Under the pieces are notes generated by a model. That model was not told where the DNA came from. It saw nothing but the letters and a program-made list of their open reading frames with translations, and made no database searches. A program made the position numbers and the translations under genes. DNA of 64,000 bases from Crossaster papposus (Eukaryota > Echinodermata > Asteroidea > Velatida > Solasteridae): the NCBI GenBank assembly GCA_037893245.1, contig JBAIAA010001538.1:1-64000 (forward strand), written 5' to 3'. Positions 1-10,975 of the stretch are shown piece by piece (within the stretch, counting starts at the first letter, position 1; each line of letters begins with the position of its first letter).

Positions 1-150
1 ATACTATTGTTTTAGATGAAGTGCATTTTGAGAAGAAACATACAAGCTTTTTGTTACATAAATATCTTTTCAATAAAATATCCAGAAAAGGAATTTTGGC
101 TAGATTTTCGACTCGTACTTTGACATGTTTGGACGGTTTGTAGAAATCAC

Positions 151-375
151 GTGCATTTGAATCGGCGAACATTGCTCAACATTTTGAGGCCTGATTTTCT
201 CACTTTTTTTGAAAGGTATAGATTACACTGATACTGTGTTAGTGCCTACTGGGGACAAGCAGCATTTTTGTAAGCGGCCGTTTTCCGTGACATTTTTGGG
301 GAAAAGTGTGGGAGGTCATGCCGGGATCGATGTGCACACATTTTGTAAAGCAATCCAAAGGACTCTTGCTTGGAC
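151..375 (+). repeat. Left edge of duplicated unit A
   Basis: This stretch is closely similar to 15834-16058: both run from TGCATTTGAATCGGCG through GTGCCTACTGGGGACAAG to GATCCAAAG. A 122-codon open frame at 209-577 overlaps it. I do not recognise that protein, and the frame is not kept open in the unit B copy, so I do not call a gene. The pair marks the left limit of homology between the two tandem units. Confidence 0.7.
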
Positions 376-675
376 CCTATATCACCCGACATATCCACAT
401 GTTGAAAAAGGTGATTTTAGGGTCCAAGTTACTCTGACTAATGTTTGCCCAAAGCAACATCCAATTTCACCCTCAAAACGGCCACAAAAGTACTTGATTA
501 GCCATCTGAGATGCAAGTACACATCGACGAATAAGATTGTGGTACTAAGGTTCACTTACGATTCTGATGAAAAGTGAAATTTCAAGGTTAATTCCGCAAG
601 CTGCAACAGACACTTTGTTCTTGAAAAATAGTGCATGCCGACCGTACCACTATAGTTGATACTGAAGTAAGAATA

Positions 676-1344
676 TGTAAGTAGAATCACCAACATAAAC
701 TTTTCCAAAAAATAATAATAATAATTATACCCAAACTTAGAAATAAATATATTACGTGGCAGGGATTAACGATTTATGCAAATTATCCAATTTCCACCAC
801 TTGGATTTTTTGAGATTTTTAGTATGTCATTCTAGGGACCTTATAGAAGTGCACTGTGGTGAAAAATATTCTATTGCAATTTGTGTGAGGTCAAAACTTA
901 TTTTCCTTGGACTATTATTGTGATTTGGAATAATACATGGAGGAGTGGTTTATGACCAATCAGGGTATTGCAAAGGACATTTTGTTATGAGGCGCTAGCT
1001 TCACGCGTAATGTACGCGCCCAAACCGCTATAAAAGACGAGCCAAATCAGTGCTCGGGGTTCAGAGATTCAGATCGATGTTCAGGTCGTGACTGGTTCTG
1101 GCCCGGTAGACCTAGTCCACGGAGCGTGTCTTACTCGACGTTCGATTGCAATACACATTGACGCTCCGTCTCATTGTTACACACATAGACATTCGGTTTA
1201 TGCACATTAGGCATAGTGTGTGCTTGTAGTATTGGAAGCATCGAACAGATAATAAAACTGTTATTATTCTTTGAAGCCACAGCACGATCTCTCCAGTCTC
1301 TTTAGTAATTTAGTACTCGTACCAGTATTTTCACGCCCGTTACA
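676..1344 (+). mobile_element. LTR-like solo element, copy in unit A
   Basis: The segment begins TGTAAG and ends GTTACA, a short inverted terminus of the LTR type. It contains a CCAAT box (around 956), a TATA box (TATAAAAG at 1029-1036) and a polyadenylation signal (AATAAA at 1251-1256) in the order expected for U3-R-U5. No internal retroviral or Gypsy coding region adjoins it, so it would be a solo LTR fossil. A clean target duplication is not visible. A second copy lies at 19448-20091 and differs mainly by a 25-bp indel. It could instead be another promoter-bearing repeat. Confidence 0.42.
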
Positions 1345-1355
1345 ATATATAAGTT

Positions 1356-2587
1356 TTTAATAAATACCTAGGAGAGTTGAAGGCTTCTGATTGGCCGAGA
1401 CTCGATCACGTGCCGGTCATTATATGTAGTAACATCATGGGTTTTCCAAGGGCCGTTTTCTAAACCCCGGCTTTGGGCTGCACTCTGGCCACATTACAGA
1501 CGTTTTCCTAGTTCCGGATCGCAAAAAATATTCAGGCTGTTTTCGGCAAGTCTAATCCTCGAAATTTAAATGAAATAGGTTTAGTAGTTTACCTTGAGTG
1601 ATGGAGAAACTACAGTTTTTGTTTTGATATTTATGCTCTTCTTTATTTGAAAATACATACTGTACGACGTCAAATATACCGACATCCCTTTTTCTAGTTG
1701 TGGATCAGTTATTCCTCCATGGTTTAACCAATTCCGGATCGAGTAAAAAACTGCTTCGTACATGTACATGAACAATTATCACGCTAGAACCAACCCGAAT
1801 CAAGCCTATATTTCTGATAAAGTATTCATTAATTTATATAAATACAGTTTAAAATAAATGTCAAATACTTTAACTTCCAATAAAGTTTTAAAAAAAAGGA
1901 CTTGCAAGGAAATGCTTTGAAATGTTTTGTCCGTGTACGTGTGTTGCGCGCGGCAACGATCCGATAAACTTTGTCCCACCATGGAGACATTTCTCCATGG
2001 TCCATTAGAACACGTCATATGAAATCGCTTGCGCGCGTGCTGTTGATGCATGTATTTTACGGGCGATCCGGAACTAGAAGAAAAAAATGAACGTTCAGTC
2101 TTTGGCAGATTTGAGACTTTTACTTCGACTTATTTTTACTTATGTATCAAGAAGCTTGTATGTTTCTTTTCAAAATGCACTTCATCTAAACAAATAGTAT
2201 TGGAGACCAAGCCATAACAAGGTAGGTTTTTATTTGAAGCGATCTGGAACTAGAAAAAATCCGGAACTAGGAAAACAACTGCACCACTGCTAAACTACAT
2301 GAACAAAGCCAAAATACGAAAACGAAGCTGCGTTTGTAAAACGGCCTAAAAGAAGCCGCGAAGTCGCGAATTTCGGAGTATTTTCACCATTTTTCTCGTT
2401 AAAAAGGTATTTATTAAAGGTAATAACAGTGCGAGAACCCGGTTATTACTGCGTGGTAATGACCGGGTTGGGGGATGACCGCTGGTAATGGACCTCGCCT
2501 TCGGCTCGATCCATTACCAGCGGTCATCCCCCAACCCGGTCATTACCACGTAGTAACAACCGGGTTCTCGCACTGTTATTACCTATA
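1356..2587. mobile_element. Unit A-specific 1.2-kb insertion
   Basis: Unit B reads straight from GTTACAATATATAAGTTT into ATAACACCTCACCC (20084-20113), whereas unit A has about 1.23 kb between the same words. Inside are 14-bp perfect inverted repeats, TTTAATAAATACCT at 1356-1369 and its complement at 2405-2418. There are also several copies of a GTTCCGGATCG-type word (1513, 1731, 2067 and 2258 regions) and a long hairpin at the right end. No convincing coding region is seen. The class is unknown. Confidence 0.55.
2420..2582. repeat. 163-bp near-perfect hairpin
   Basis: The sequence starts GTAATAACAGTGCGAGAACC and ends in its reverse complement. Arms of roughly 75-80 bp pair almost completely around a short CG-rich centre (CCTCGCCTTCGGCTCGA). 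It closes the right end of the unit A-specific insertion and is immediately followed by TATAACACCTCAC. The same following word occurs after the hairpin element at 43338-43463. Confidence 0.85.
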
Positions 2588-3218
2588 TAACACCTCACCC
2601 ATGGCATGGAGGTTTCCTACCTTCATGCCTCACCCAAAGATTCGGCTTGGTTTGGATACTTTAAAATTATAATCTAAATACAGTTTAAATGAATTATAAT
2701 CTAAATACATGTACAGTGAAAATGAACTTTTATTTCAATCCAGCTCCGTAGCGCTGGCTCTGAAACAATACCCGCTACGATCAGCATACATTTACACACA
2801 AATACAGCGCCATGGGTACTACTTTGGTTGCTAATGGTATTAGCACCATGGTTGCTACGGATATAGTACTTTTGGTCGTGCACAGAAAGATAGTAGAAAT
2901 AGAAAATACCATGTGACTAGCTCTCGGTCAATCAAGACACAGAATCTGTGGGTAAACTCATGCATTTTTATGCAATCAAACAAATATATGATGGTTAAAT
3001 AAATTTTATACAGAAACAAGAAAAATTGTCAAAAATGACCCAATGTACAGAACACCCCGTACGTACATGTATCAACTGAATACTTTCCTTATCAGGACGA
3101 CCTACGACTTTTCCGTTTACATTTTGTATTTACCTGACCTTTTCTGTTTGTGTTTTTTATTCATGTAATTTAGTGTCATAGTACTAGCTGTACGTGATAA
3201 CTCCATCGTTTGTCAGTC
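2588..3218 (+). other. Upstream region of oxidoreductase copy A
   Basis: This is duplicated flanking DNA matching 20103-21549 minus a foldback insertion. It includes the intact target site TTTCAATCCAGC (about 2728-2740) that is interrupted in unit B. No clear TATA box is seen near the oxidoreductase start codon, and no other gene is apparent. Confidence 0.6.
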
Positions 3219-3358
3219 ATGTCTGCAACTGCAACTGAGGTATTTGACGTTTGTGTCGTCGGGGCAGGTTTGTGGGGCAGTGCAGCCGCCAAATATTGCT
3301 CAGAGTGGCCTGGTATCTCAGTTTGCCTTATCGGACCCAGCGAACCAGTCACGAAGAG
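3219..3358 (+). pseudogene. DAO-type FAD oxidoreductase copy A, exon 1
   Basis: The exon opens with ATG and encodes 46 residues, MSATATEVFDVCVVGAG... ending ...IGPSEPVTKR. The core VVGAGLWGSAAAKY is the N-terminal Rossmann dinucleotide-binding motif (GxGxxG/A type) of the DAO / sarcosine-oxidase-like FAD oxidoreductases (PF01266), which use FAD to oxidise amines or amino acids. The exon ends in phase 2 at a good donor (AAGAG|GTATGA). Copy A has only exons 1 and 2 before a LINE and the next duplicated unit, so it is a 5' fragment and probably not functional. The family is confident; the substrate is not predictable. Confidence 0.72.
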
Positions 3359-3385
3359 GTATGATTTTTGTTTCCCACTCGGGAT

Positions 3386-3743
3386 TTAAAGGTAGGGAAC
3401 ACCATTTGCGATATCGCAACATTTTACTACCAAATTATTAGGATATATCTTACTTATTTGTAGGTAAATAATGATTGTAGGCATCCAGCAAATAGATTAA
3501 GCTAGATATCCTTTAATTGTTCTGAAAAATTGAATTATATATATTAAAAAAACAGGAACAATATAAGAACTACTGCCTTGCGGCGGTTGAAAACGAGTAT
3601 TGTTGTTCTTGCTTTTCTTAACATCCATGATTGTAAAACTCCGGACAAGTCAGTTAAACAATGTTTACTATAAAATACAACCCCCCAAAATGTACCCATT
3701 CTTGATAATTCAAGCAATTACTGATGGTGTATCCTACCTTTAA
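3386..3743. mobile_element. TTAA-flanked MITE, copy 1 (oxidoreductase intron)
   Basis: It is bounded by TTAA on both sides with inverted ends (AAAGGTAGGGAACACCATT and its near complement ATGGTGTATCCTACCTTT). It has no coding capacity. The TTAA target and length of about 350 bp suggest a piggyBac-type non-autonomous element. It sits a few bases inside intron 1 and is present at the same place in unit B, so it was inserted before the duplication. Confidence 0.72.
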
Positions 3744-4160
3744 AATCTTTTGAAGGGCACATTGTTCAAATATATCCAAGACATAAAAAATGTTTTACTT
3801 ATTGTCAGTTGTACATTTGTATTGTTTGAAAGCAACAAAAGTTCTCAAAAATCTAAAGAAAAGTGCTTGACAACTAACCTGACGAAGATTTAGTTCTGTG
3901 AATGATATTTATTCCAAGAAAATAATATTCTTAGATTTTGATATGGAACCAACTGCTTGATGGAAATTTCAAAAAATGCATCTCTGGGACACATCTTTAG
4001 ACTACTTCAAATTCTTTAAAATGACAGCATGCCAGAGAAATAATTTCACAGGGAGTTTATAGAGTCATTTTTTTTACATAATTTGGTGCGAGTGCCAGTA
4101 CTACAACACTGGATGAATAATTTCAATTATATTTTCTTTTTTTTTAAAGAATTATGAAAG

Positions 4161-4281
4161 CCGGTAATCGGTGCCCATTATGATGAGGGACGAGTATTTA
4201 GTGGAATCAGCAGAAGTTTTGAATCGGGAGAACTTGGCGGACGAGCAGCTGAAAGGTTCAGTGATATCGAACGAATGACAG
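4161..4281 (+). pseudogene. DAO-type FAD oxidoreductase copy A, exon 2
   Basis: In the frame GCC CAT TAT it encodes PVIGAHYDEGRVFSGISR then ...GRAAERFSDIERMTG, ending at the strong donor CAG|GTAAGAG. GAHYDEGR is typical of this oxidoreductase family. The best in-frame acceptor (GAAAG|CCG, phase 0) does not match the phase-2 end of exon 1. The next acceptor (AAAG|AATT) reads into a stop. Either a small exon lies unseen in the intron or the gene is decayed; unit B has the same mismatch. No later exons follow in unit A. Confidence 0.65.
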
Positions 4282-4674
4282 GTAAGAGAGAAATGCACGC
4301 ACGTGTGAATGCATGTGCGGATATTTCACGCGTACTATGAACCTGTGAACCATTGACGTCCACAGGATGCGGGAAGAGGTTACGGATTGTAGACTTCGTT
4401 TTGCCATTTTTGCAAGATCTTTAGAGGAAAAATGGGGTGAGGATTATCTTTTTTTTTTAATGAAGAGGAACTCTTTGAGAAGCCCAGAATCAAAATTTGA
4501 GTTTAAAACAAGTTTCTGGAAATGAGAAAAGTGAGTATTTCGACATTTTCCAAACTACACAGATACAAAGGAATAGGTAGGACTGTGTTGTTTTTTGTCG
4601 TCACTTTTTCTCAAAAATGTTGGTCATCTGAAAAATCATATCAGAGTTTTCAATTGTAGAAGACCACTTATTTA

Positions 4675-4931
4675 GGGCTGTGGAGTGGCCTCGGGGCCAG
4701 GAGCATTGAATTCATGGTCTGCTGGTAATTCTGCAGGTTGTGGGTTCAAGTCCAATCTGGGGTTGTGCGTGTGCCTCATTGCTTCTCCCCACCCAGGCGT
4801 AAATGGGTACCTGTGAGGGCAGAGATGGTTATTGTGATTGATTTAGCTGCTTTGCGCCGAAATGGCAGCATCGAGCTGTACACTGCCCAGGGAGCTGAAA
4901 TGATATTTGGAATGTTTCACTGTACAAGTTG
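4675..4931 (+). mobile_element. tRNA-derived SINE, copy 1
   Basis: The head carries a polymerase III B box (GGTTCAAGTCC), a degenerate A-box region and a conserved body (CATTGCTTCTCCCCACCC, GCATCGAGCTGTA). The same SINE lies at the matching intron position in unit B (23014-23279) and, on the minus strand, at 26347-26682. Unit A sequence ends with it: the LINE starts directly afterwards. Confidence 0.78.
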
Positions 4932-5102
4932 CAACGACGTAACAAGTAACTACATTCATACAAAGGCCAAGGTTTTTGTTTTTTGTTTTTTTCTGGTGGT
5001 GTCGATTCACGTGGATTCACAGTAAGTTAATTTGTAACTTTACTACCTATTGTCCTTGTCTCTGTTTATTTATATACTTATTAGTGTAGTGTAGTCTTTG
5101 TT

Positions 5103-6674
5103 ATGCCTGTCAGGTTTCTGTGTGTATCTTGTAACCGTCCTGTTAAGGTGAACCAACTTAAATTATGTTGTGATATCTGTAACAATTGGGTTCATTTGAA
5201 ATGTACGCAACTCATTCGTGCAAATGTATCAAACCAGCCATGGTGTTGTCATCTATGTCTGGCCAATATATTACCCTTCAATTCTTTAGGCCATGATGAA
5301 TTACAGGGCTTAATTCAAGATGACACTAATATTTCTAGCCTTTATGACCCTCCATTTAATAGCACAACCTCAAACCCTATATTCTCCGATTTACCCGAGT
5401 TTAACAATATAAACATCTCGGTTCCTGAAAATACAGAGTCAACTACGAATAAATGTAACTATTCAACTGAAGAAAGTTTTAACAACATAAGAACAGATCC
5501 TGTTTCAAATCATAGCCTTAAATTTATTCATTTTAACATACGAAGCCTCTCGAAAAACTTCGAGAAGTTAAGTTTGTTACTCAGGTCTCTAGGTGAATTT
5601 TCAGTTATTGCCTTATCCGAAACCTGGCTTAATGATGATAGTCCCCCTCTTTTTTCTTTAGCCGGGTATCAATTAATTACAAATAATAGAACCAATAGAC
5701 AGGGCGGTGGTGTTGCTTTCTATGTTAGTACTGACATTCAATATAATATCCGACATGATCTCAACTATTCTAACGATTCTCTTGAATCGTTATTCATTGA
5801 AATAGGAAATGCATCTTGTAAGAAAATGATTATTGGAGTAATCTATAAACCACCACGAATTTCGCACAATGATTTCATGTCCCAGTTCGAGGATATTACG
5901 TCTTCGTTATCATCTGAAAATAAAAAATGTATTATCTCTGGAGATTTTAATATCAAACTTCTGGAATATGATGATAACATTAATGTACAAGGCTTTCTTG
6001 ACACCATGGTATCGCATTCTTTTGTTCCCCTTATAGACAAACCAACAAGAGTATCCCGTAACTCAGCAACCTTAATTGATAACATTTTTACTAATATTTT
6101 ACCAATCCCAAATTCTATAATCTTAATTTCTGATATTACCGATCATTTCCCTGTATATACTTCAATTCCAACATTCGATTCTCATCCGAAAATCGTTCAC
6201 AATAGTAGCTTTCGTTATTACACTGATGAAAATCTTGACAAACTTAACCACGACCTGAACTCCGCTGACTGGTCTCCTGTAAATAATTATGATGACGCAA
6301 ATCTCGGCTTTGACAATTTTATGAATATATTTAATCATCACCACGATATCAATGTACCATTGAGAAATAAAAAACCTAAATCTCAACCAAAGTCACCTTG
6401 GGTTACGTCATCCCTTCTTAAATCGATAAAATTAAAAAATAAACTGTATCATAAATTCCTGGCGAAACGTAATGAAACTAATCATATCAATTATATTAAA
6501 TATAAGAATATTTTAACTACTGTCTTAAGAACAGCTAAACAAAACTATTATTGTGCTCAGTTTAAAAAACATAAAAATAACATCAAGAACACGTGGAAAA
6601 TTATTAATCATGCTACAAACAGAAATCCACATTCTCATAAAAAATTAATGGTCTTAAAGCTAACGGAAACCTGA
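5103..6674 (+). CDS. LINE protein, N-terminal part: PHD finger and endonuclease
   Basis: There are 523 codons from ATG. Residues about 5-55 have the C-x2-C ... CC-x2-C-x2-WVH-x-KC ... WCCHLC pattern of a PHD zinc finger. Residues about 140-355 form the exonuclease-endonuclease-phosphatase fold, with HFNIRSL, SETWL, GGGVAFYV, SGDFNI and SDITDHFPV; these include the catalytic Asn, Glu, Asp and His positions used to nick target DNA. After about residue 500 the frame leaves the homologous path. The expected continuation (NGLKANGNLIVNS) is in the next frame, so a single-base indel near the A-run at about 6640-6650 probably separates the two open frames. A linker before the reverse transcriptase is rich in Lys and Asn. 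Confidence 0.85.
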   Translation: MPVRFLCVSCNRPVKVNQLKLCCDICNNWVHLKCTQLIRANVSNQPWCCHLCLANILPFNSLGHDELQGLIQDDTNISSLYDPPFNSTTSNPIFSDLPEFNNINISVPENTESTTNKCNYSTEESFNNIRTDPVSNHSLKFIHFNIRSLSKNFEKLSLLLRSLGEFSVIALSETWLNDDSPPLFSLAGYQLITNNRTNRQGGGVAFYVSTDIQYNIRHDLNYSNDSLESLFIEIGNASCKKMIIGVIYKPPRISHNDFMSQFEDITSSLSSENKKCIISGDFNIKLLEYDDNINVQGFLDTMVSHSFVPLIDKPTRVSRNSATLIDNIFTNILPIPNSIILISDITDHFPVYTSIPTFDSHPKIVHNSSFRYYTDENLDKLNHDLNSADWSPVNNYDDANLGFDNFMNIFNHHHDINVPLRNKKPKSQPKSPWVTSSLLKSIKLKNKLYHKFLAKRNETNHINYIKYKNILTTVLRTAKQNYYCAQFKKHKNNIKNTWKIINHATNRNPHSHKKLMVLKLTET

Positions 6675-6676
6675 TC

Positions 6677-7702
6677 GTGAACTCACAAATGATGGCTGAA
6701 CATTTTAACAGCTATTTTGCCAATATTGGACCAAATTTGGCAAGAAATATTCCACAATGCCAAACTACCTTTTGTGACTATCTTCCAAATGAAAACTCAA
6801 ATTCTATATTTTTCGAACCCGCCACTAAAAAGGAGGTCAGTGACGTTGTCAAGAAATTGCCAAATAAAGCAAGCAGTGGCATCGACTCGATTACTGCCTA
6901 TGTATTGAAAAAGACACTTTCTAACATTTCAGAACCTCTTACGTATGTAATTAACATTTCTCTGTCAACAGGTGTTGTGCCAGATAACTTAAAGATAGCA
7001 AAAGTCATTCCAATTCACAAAAGTTCAGACACTGATAAAGTAAACAATTACAGACCAATCTCAATCTTACCTTGTTTTTCAAAAATCCTGGAAAGAATTG
7101 TTTATGTCCGGACCCTTAGTTTCTTAACTAAATTTAATATATTGACAAATTCCCAGTTTGGCTTTCGTGCGAAGCACTCTACTACCCATGCCGTACTCCA
7201 TCTCATTAACAATGTTGTATCTGGTTTGGAATCATTTGAACATACTATAGGGGTTTTTCTTGACTTTTCTAAAGCTTTTGATACACTGGACCACAATGTA
7301 CTTTTACATAAACTAAATCACTATGGTATTAGAGGAGTCCCCCTAGCATGGTTTGAAAGTTATCTCACTAAAAGAAAACAATACGTCTCAATACATGGCT
7401 GTCAATCCACTTTACAATATTTAACATGTGGGGTTCCTCAAGGATCCATCCTCGGACCTTTGCTCTTTCTCATTTATATTAACGACTTTACAAATGCCGC
7501 CCAAAGTTTGTATCCTGTATTTGCAGATGACTCAAATTTATTTTACAGTCATAAAGACATTAACACTTTAATTGACACCATTAATACAGATCTTGTTAGG
7601 ATCTCTGATTGGATTAAAGCAAACAAACTTTCTTTAAATATTAAAAAAACTACCTGCATGATGTTTAGTAATTCTCTAAATTCCTTACCAAAGACCATTT
7701 AT
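6677..7702 (+). CDS. LINE reverse transcriptase domain (interrupted)
   Basis: The frame continues the LINE polyprotein. Reverse-transcriptase blocks are clear: NYRPISILPCFSKILERIV, QFGFRAKHST, FLDFSKAFDTLDH (motif A), GVPQGSILGPLLF (motif B) and FADDSNLF (motif C, the FADD variant of YADD), then ANKLSLNIKKT. It is used to copy LINE RNA at a nicked target site. The first in-frame ATG is a few codons inside (MMAEHF), and the true start is upstream through the frameshift. The frame is cut at 7702 by the inserted element and resumes at 13931; the text on either side reads PKTIY | IDNNEV across the insertion. Confidence 0.85.
7699..7702. repeat. TTAT target repeat, left
   Basis: TTAT lies immediately left of the inserted element and is repeated at 13927-13930 on its right. 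Removing the element and one TTAT gives continuous LINE coding sequence, which fixes the insertion boundaries to within a few bases. Confidence 0.7.
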
Positions 7703-8997
7703 CCCCACATGTGACAAGACCGGACATACAGAATCGAGCACTCGTATTTTTGTTGCGTGTGGCCGAGCAGCCGTTTATTGTTGTAAGCGCTGTCCCAGCT
7801 CGAAGCTATGATAGCACGGGACAGCATATGCAAGCAATGTAATGACAGTTTGTCCGAGCCCGAAGCGGGGTAGCACAGGACAGCAATATTATATTACACA
7901 ATTATCACAGTTTGTTCCCGTCCGAAGCTGATGTCGGGGAACAGCAATATTGTCACAGTTGGTGACGAAATAGCAATTATATTCAGCAATATTGACAAAA
8001 TTTGTGACGCAAACAGCGATTACATTCAGCAATATTGTCACAGTTCGTGACGCAAACAGCAATTTATATTCAGCAATATTGTCACAGTTTGTGACGCAAA
8101 CAGCAATTAAATTTAGCAATGATGTCACAGTTTGTGACACCGATCTGCAATTACCATATCCACATACGATGCAATACGCATTAGCAAGCAACATTATAAC
8201 ATTTGATCAATGCAAACCATATCATATAAAACCATTAATCAATCCCGTAGTGGCATAGCACAAGCAATACCTTAAGCTATTATTATCGTCGGCAATAAGT
8301 AAGAAATGCAATAATCAAAATATCAATCAGCGAATGTGGTAAACATATAGGGACTGTAACTACCGTGTTCCAATTTCATCTTGGAACCGACAAAGAAAGA
8401 GGGTTAAGTGCTTTTGCCGCCAATTCCCTGAAGCCTCTTAAATTAAGGTTTTATTGGCCAATTTTTGAGGCCTATTTGCGCTATGGAATGCAATTTCCGC
8501 CTGCAGTTAGTAACCTTGCCGATTATAAGAAAGGCGAAAACCCCCTCAAAACCACATTGGGAAAAAAGGGGGAAATTCCCTTCTGGCTCCGCTTACAATG
8601 GCAACCGAGTACAGCAAATTAATAATCACTACCAAACACTCTAGAATCGGCAAATTGCAACATAACACGATGCAGGCTGCATACGAATTTGACAAAAAAA
8701 ATTATAATCTCAAAACAATGTTCAAGAAAATAGGCGGCAATGACGGGGTGGGGGAGGGAATTTTTTGCAAGACGAAATTTCTACATCTAAACAGCTCGGC
8801 TGCTCGAACTAAAGTGAGACTGGCTGAGTGCTCGAATTGAGGTTATAGTATCAAGCCAAGACTGAACTAGTTCATATCCATAAATCAATCCGACCACAAG
8901 GGGAGTGACCTGAATTGACCAAACTCTAGTTCCGTCAAAGCCTTCCAAATTGTCCAGCGGGGATAAATCATTTGAATCTTTAATTGCCTCAAACGTA
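7703..8997. mobile_element. Short copy of the tandem element
   Basis: Its left about 800 bases (7703-8502) are nearly identical to 9002-9800, and its right end (about 8765-8997) is nearly identical to 13690-13926. The middle (8503-8764) is unlike the longer copy. Near the left end lie three successive dyads: GCTGTCCC...GGGACAGC, GTCC...GGAC and TGTTCCC...GGGAACA. They are followed by five 43-bp-type repeats. No gene is seen. Confidence 0.7.
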
Positions 8998-9959
8998 TAA
9001 TCCCCACATGTGACAAGACCGGACATACAGAATCGAGCACTCGTATTTTTGTTGCGTGTGGCCGAGCAGCCGTTTATTGTTGTAAGCGCTGTCCCAGCTC
9101 GAAGCTATGATAGCACGGGACAGCATATGCAAGCAATGTAATGACAGTTTGTCCGAGCCCGAAGCGGGGTAGCACAGGACAGCAATATTATATTACACAA
9201 TTATTACAGTTTGTTCCCGTCCGAAGCTGATGTCGGGGAACAGCAATATTGTCACAGTTGGTGACGAAATAGCAATTATATTCAGCAATATTGACAAAAT
9301 TTGTGACGCAAACAGCGATTACATTTAGCAATATTGTCACAGTTCGTGACGCAAACAGCAATTTATATTCAGCAATATTGTCACAGTTTGTGACGCAAAC
9401 AGCAATTAAATTTAGCAATGATGTCACAGTTTGTGACACCGATCTGCAATTACCATATCCACATACGATGCAATACGCATTAGCAAGCAACATTATAACA
9501 TTTTATCAATGCAAACCATATCATATAAAACCATTAATCAATCCCGTAGTGGCATAGCACAAGCAATACCTTAAGCTATTATTATCGTCGGCAATAAGTA
9601 AGAAATGCAATAATCAAAATATCAATCAGCGAATGTGGTAAACATATAGGGACTGTAACTACCGTGTTCCAATTTCATCTTGGAACCGACAAAGAAAGAG
9701 GGTTAAGTGCTTTTGCCGCCAATTCCCTGAAGCCTCTTAAATTAAGGTTTTATTGGCCAATTTTTTAGGCCTATTTGCGCTATGGAATGCAATTTCCGCC
9801 AAACGGACATTTTGCGAAAGGAGAATCGCAACATGACCGCCGCCAAATAGCCTCAGAATGAATGGGGCGTGACAAAGGTTGCTCAGAATAGCAGAGCAAC
9901 CTGCCTAAGTTAGGTGGAAGCCATCAGCGTGATACGAGGTCATTGGTCCCGACCTGACT

Positions 9960-10130
9960 GATTACAAAGTCCGGCAATTCGACAGCAGCTGACCAAGCCT
10001 CCAGCAGAAAACCGGGGTACTGGTCCATCGTTAGTCCCAGACGTCCAATCCAGTTGATGTGGGCCAGCTGGTAGAGCCTCTCCCCCCAGGGCGACGACCG
10101 TGCAACTTGGGCGCACCAATTAACTCGGGC
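9960..10130 (-). pseudogene. SGNH-hydrolase-like fragment
   Basis: A minus-strand reading includes GRLGLTMDQYPGFLLEAWS followed by VISQVGTNDLVS. GTND resembles the conserved block of SGNH hydrolases that some DIRS/Ngaro-type elements carry. It is a short isolated match judged by eye. It sits downstream, in minus-strand sense, of the recombinase-like repeats, which supports a common origin. Confidence 0.35.
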
Positions 10131-10394
10131 GCACCAATTAAGTAACTCGTCGCCAATTACCCCCAGAGTCGGCTTGTCAGGGATGAAAGCTCATGCAATT
10201 TGGGAAAGATAAAGAAATTAAGAACACATCAGTGCTAATACTCATCATTAGTAGTTAAATTGCAGCAGTCGCCGCGCCAATGCAAAATGAACGGGCTGTA
10301 AATCTGTCACCATGAAGCCCTATAAAGTCAAGTGCACGACGAAGTACCGCTGTGAACTGTGGTCGTTCAAACTTGGTTGTACACACATCGGGGT

Positions 10395-10975
10395 AACTCA
10401 GCAATTGCAATTTCGAAGAAATACCAGATACATAGGAAGCAATGAATGCAAAAACTTAACTTGCTGCTGCAGGGAGAGGCACCTAGCAGCATCAAACCCA
10501 TGGTTTGCACTAAACCATTGGAAAAGACGCAACGCCCGCTGATATAATAAACGCGTGCGAGGGGCAAGGGCGTCTCGCAAAAGACCCTGAACTCAGCAAT
10601 TGCAATTTCGAAGAAATACTAGATACAAAGGAAGTAGGCTAATGAATGCGAAAACTAGACTAGATGCTGCATGGAGGGGCACCCAGCAGCATCAAACCCA
10701 TGGTTTGCACTAAACCATTGGAAAAGACGCAACGCCCGCTGATATAATAAACGCGTGCGAGGGGCAAGGGCGTCTCGCAAAAGACCCTGAACTCAGCAAT
10801 TGCAATTTCGAAGAAATACTAGATACAAAGGAAGTAGGCTAATGAATGCGAAAACTAGACTAGATGCTGCATGGAGGGGCACCCAGCAGCATCAAACCCA
10901 TGGTTTGCACTAAACCATTGGAAAAGACGCAAAGCCCGCTGATATAATAAACGCGTGTGAGGGGCAAGGGCGATA
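10395..10975 (-). repeat. Three tandem repeats of about 195-200 bp with recombinase-like peptide
   Basis: Units start at about 10395, 10590 and 10790; the second and third are almost identical. Read on the minus strand, each unit encodes LAPRTRLLYQRALRLFQWF followed by SANHGFDAAR. This looks like the N-terminal helical core-binding (SAM-like) domain of tyrosine recombinases. The catalytic R...HxxR...Y part is not visible. It is a relic only, and the match is by pattern. Confidence 0.5.

Larger units (their letters stand above)
1..2200. mobile_element. Element or foldback bounded by roughly 50-bp inverted ends
   Basis: Bases 1-50 and the reverse complement of 2151-2200 match almost base for base; both begin ATACTATT and run through GATGAAGTGCATTTTGA and AAACATACAAGCTT. 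This is the signature of terminal inverted repeats about 2.2 kb apart. The left end coincides with the window edge, so the outer boundary and target duplication cannot be seen. Bases 154-1356 inside it are also present in unit B without these ends, so the two arms are specific to unit A. The structure may be nested rather than a single transposon. Confidence 0.5.

Noticed and set aside
209-577. 122-codon open frame at the left edge
   Set aside because: No domain recognised, and the duplicated copy at 15834-16058 does not keep it open; it overlaps duplicated repeat sequence.
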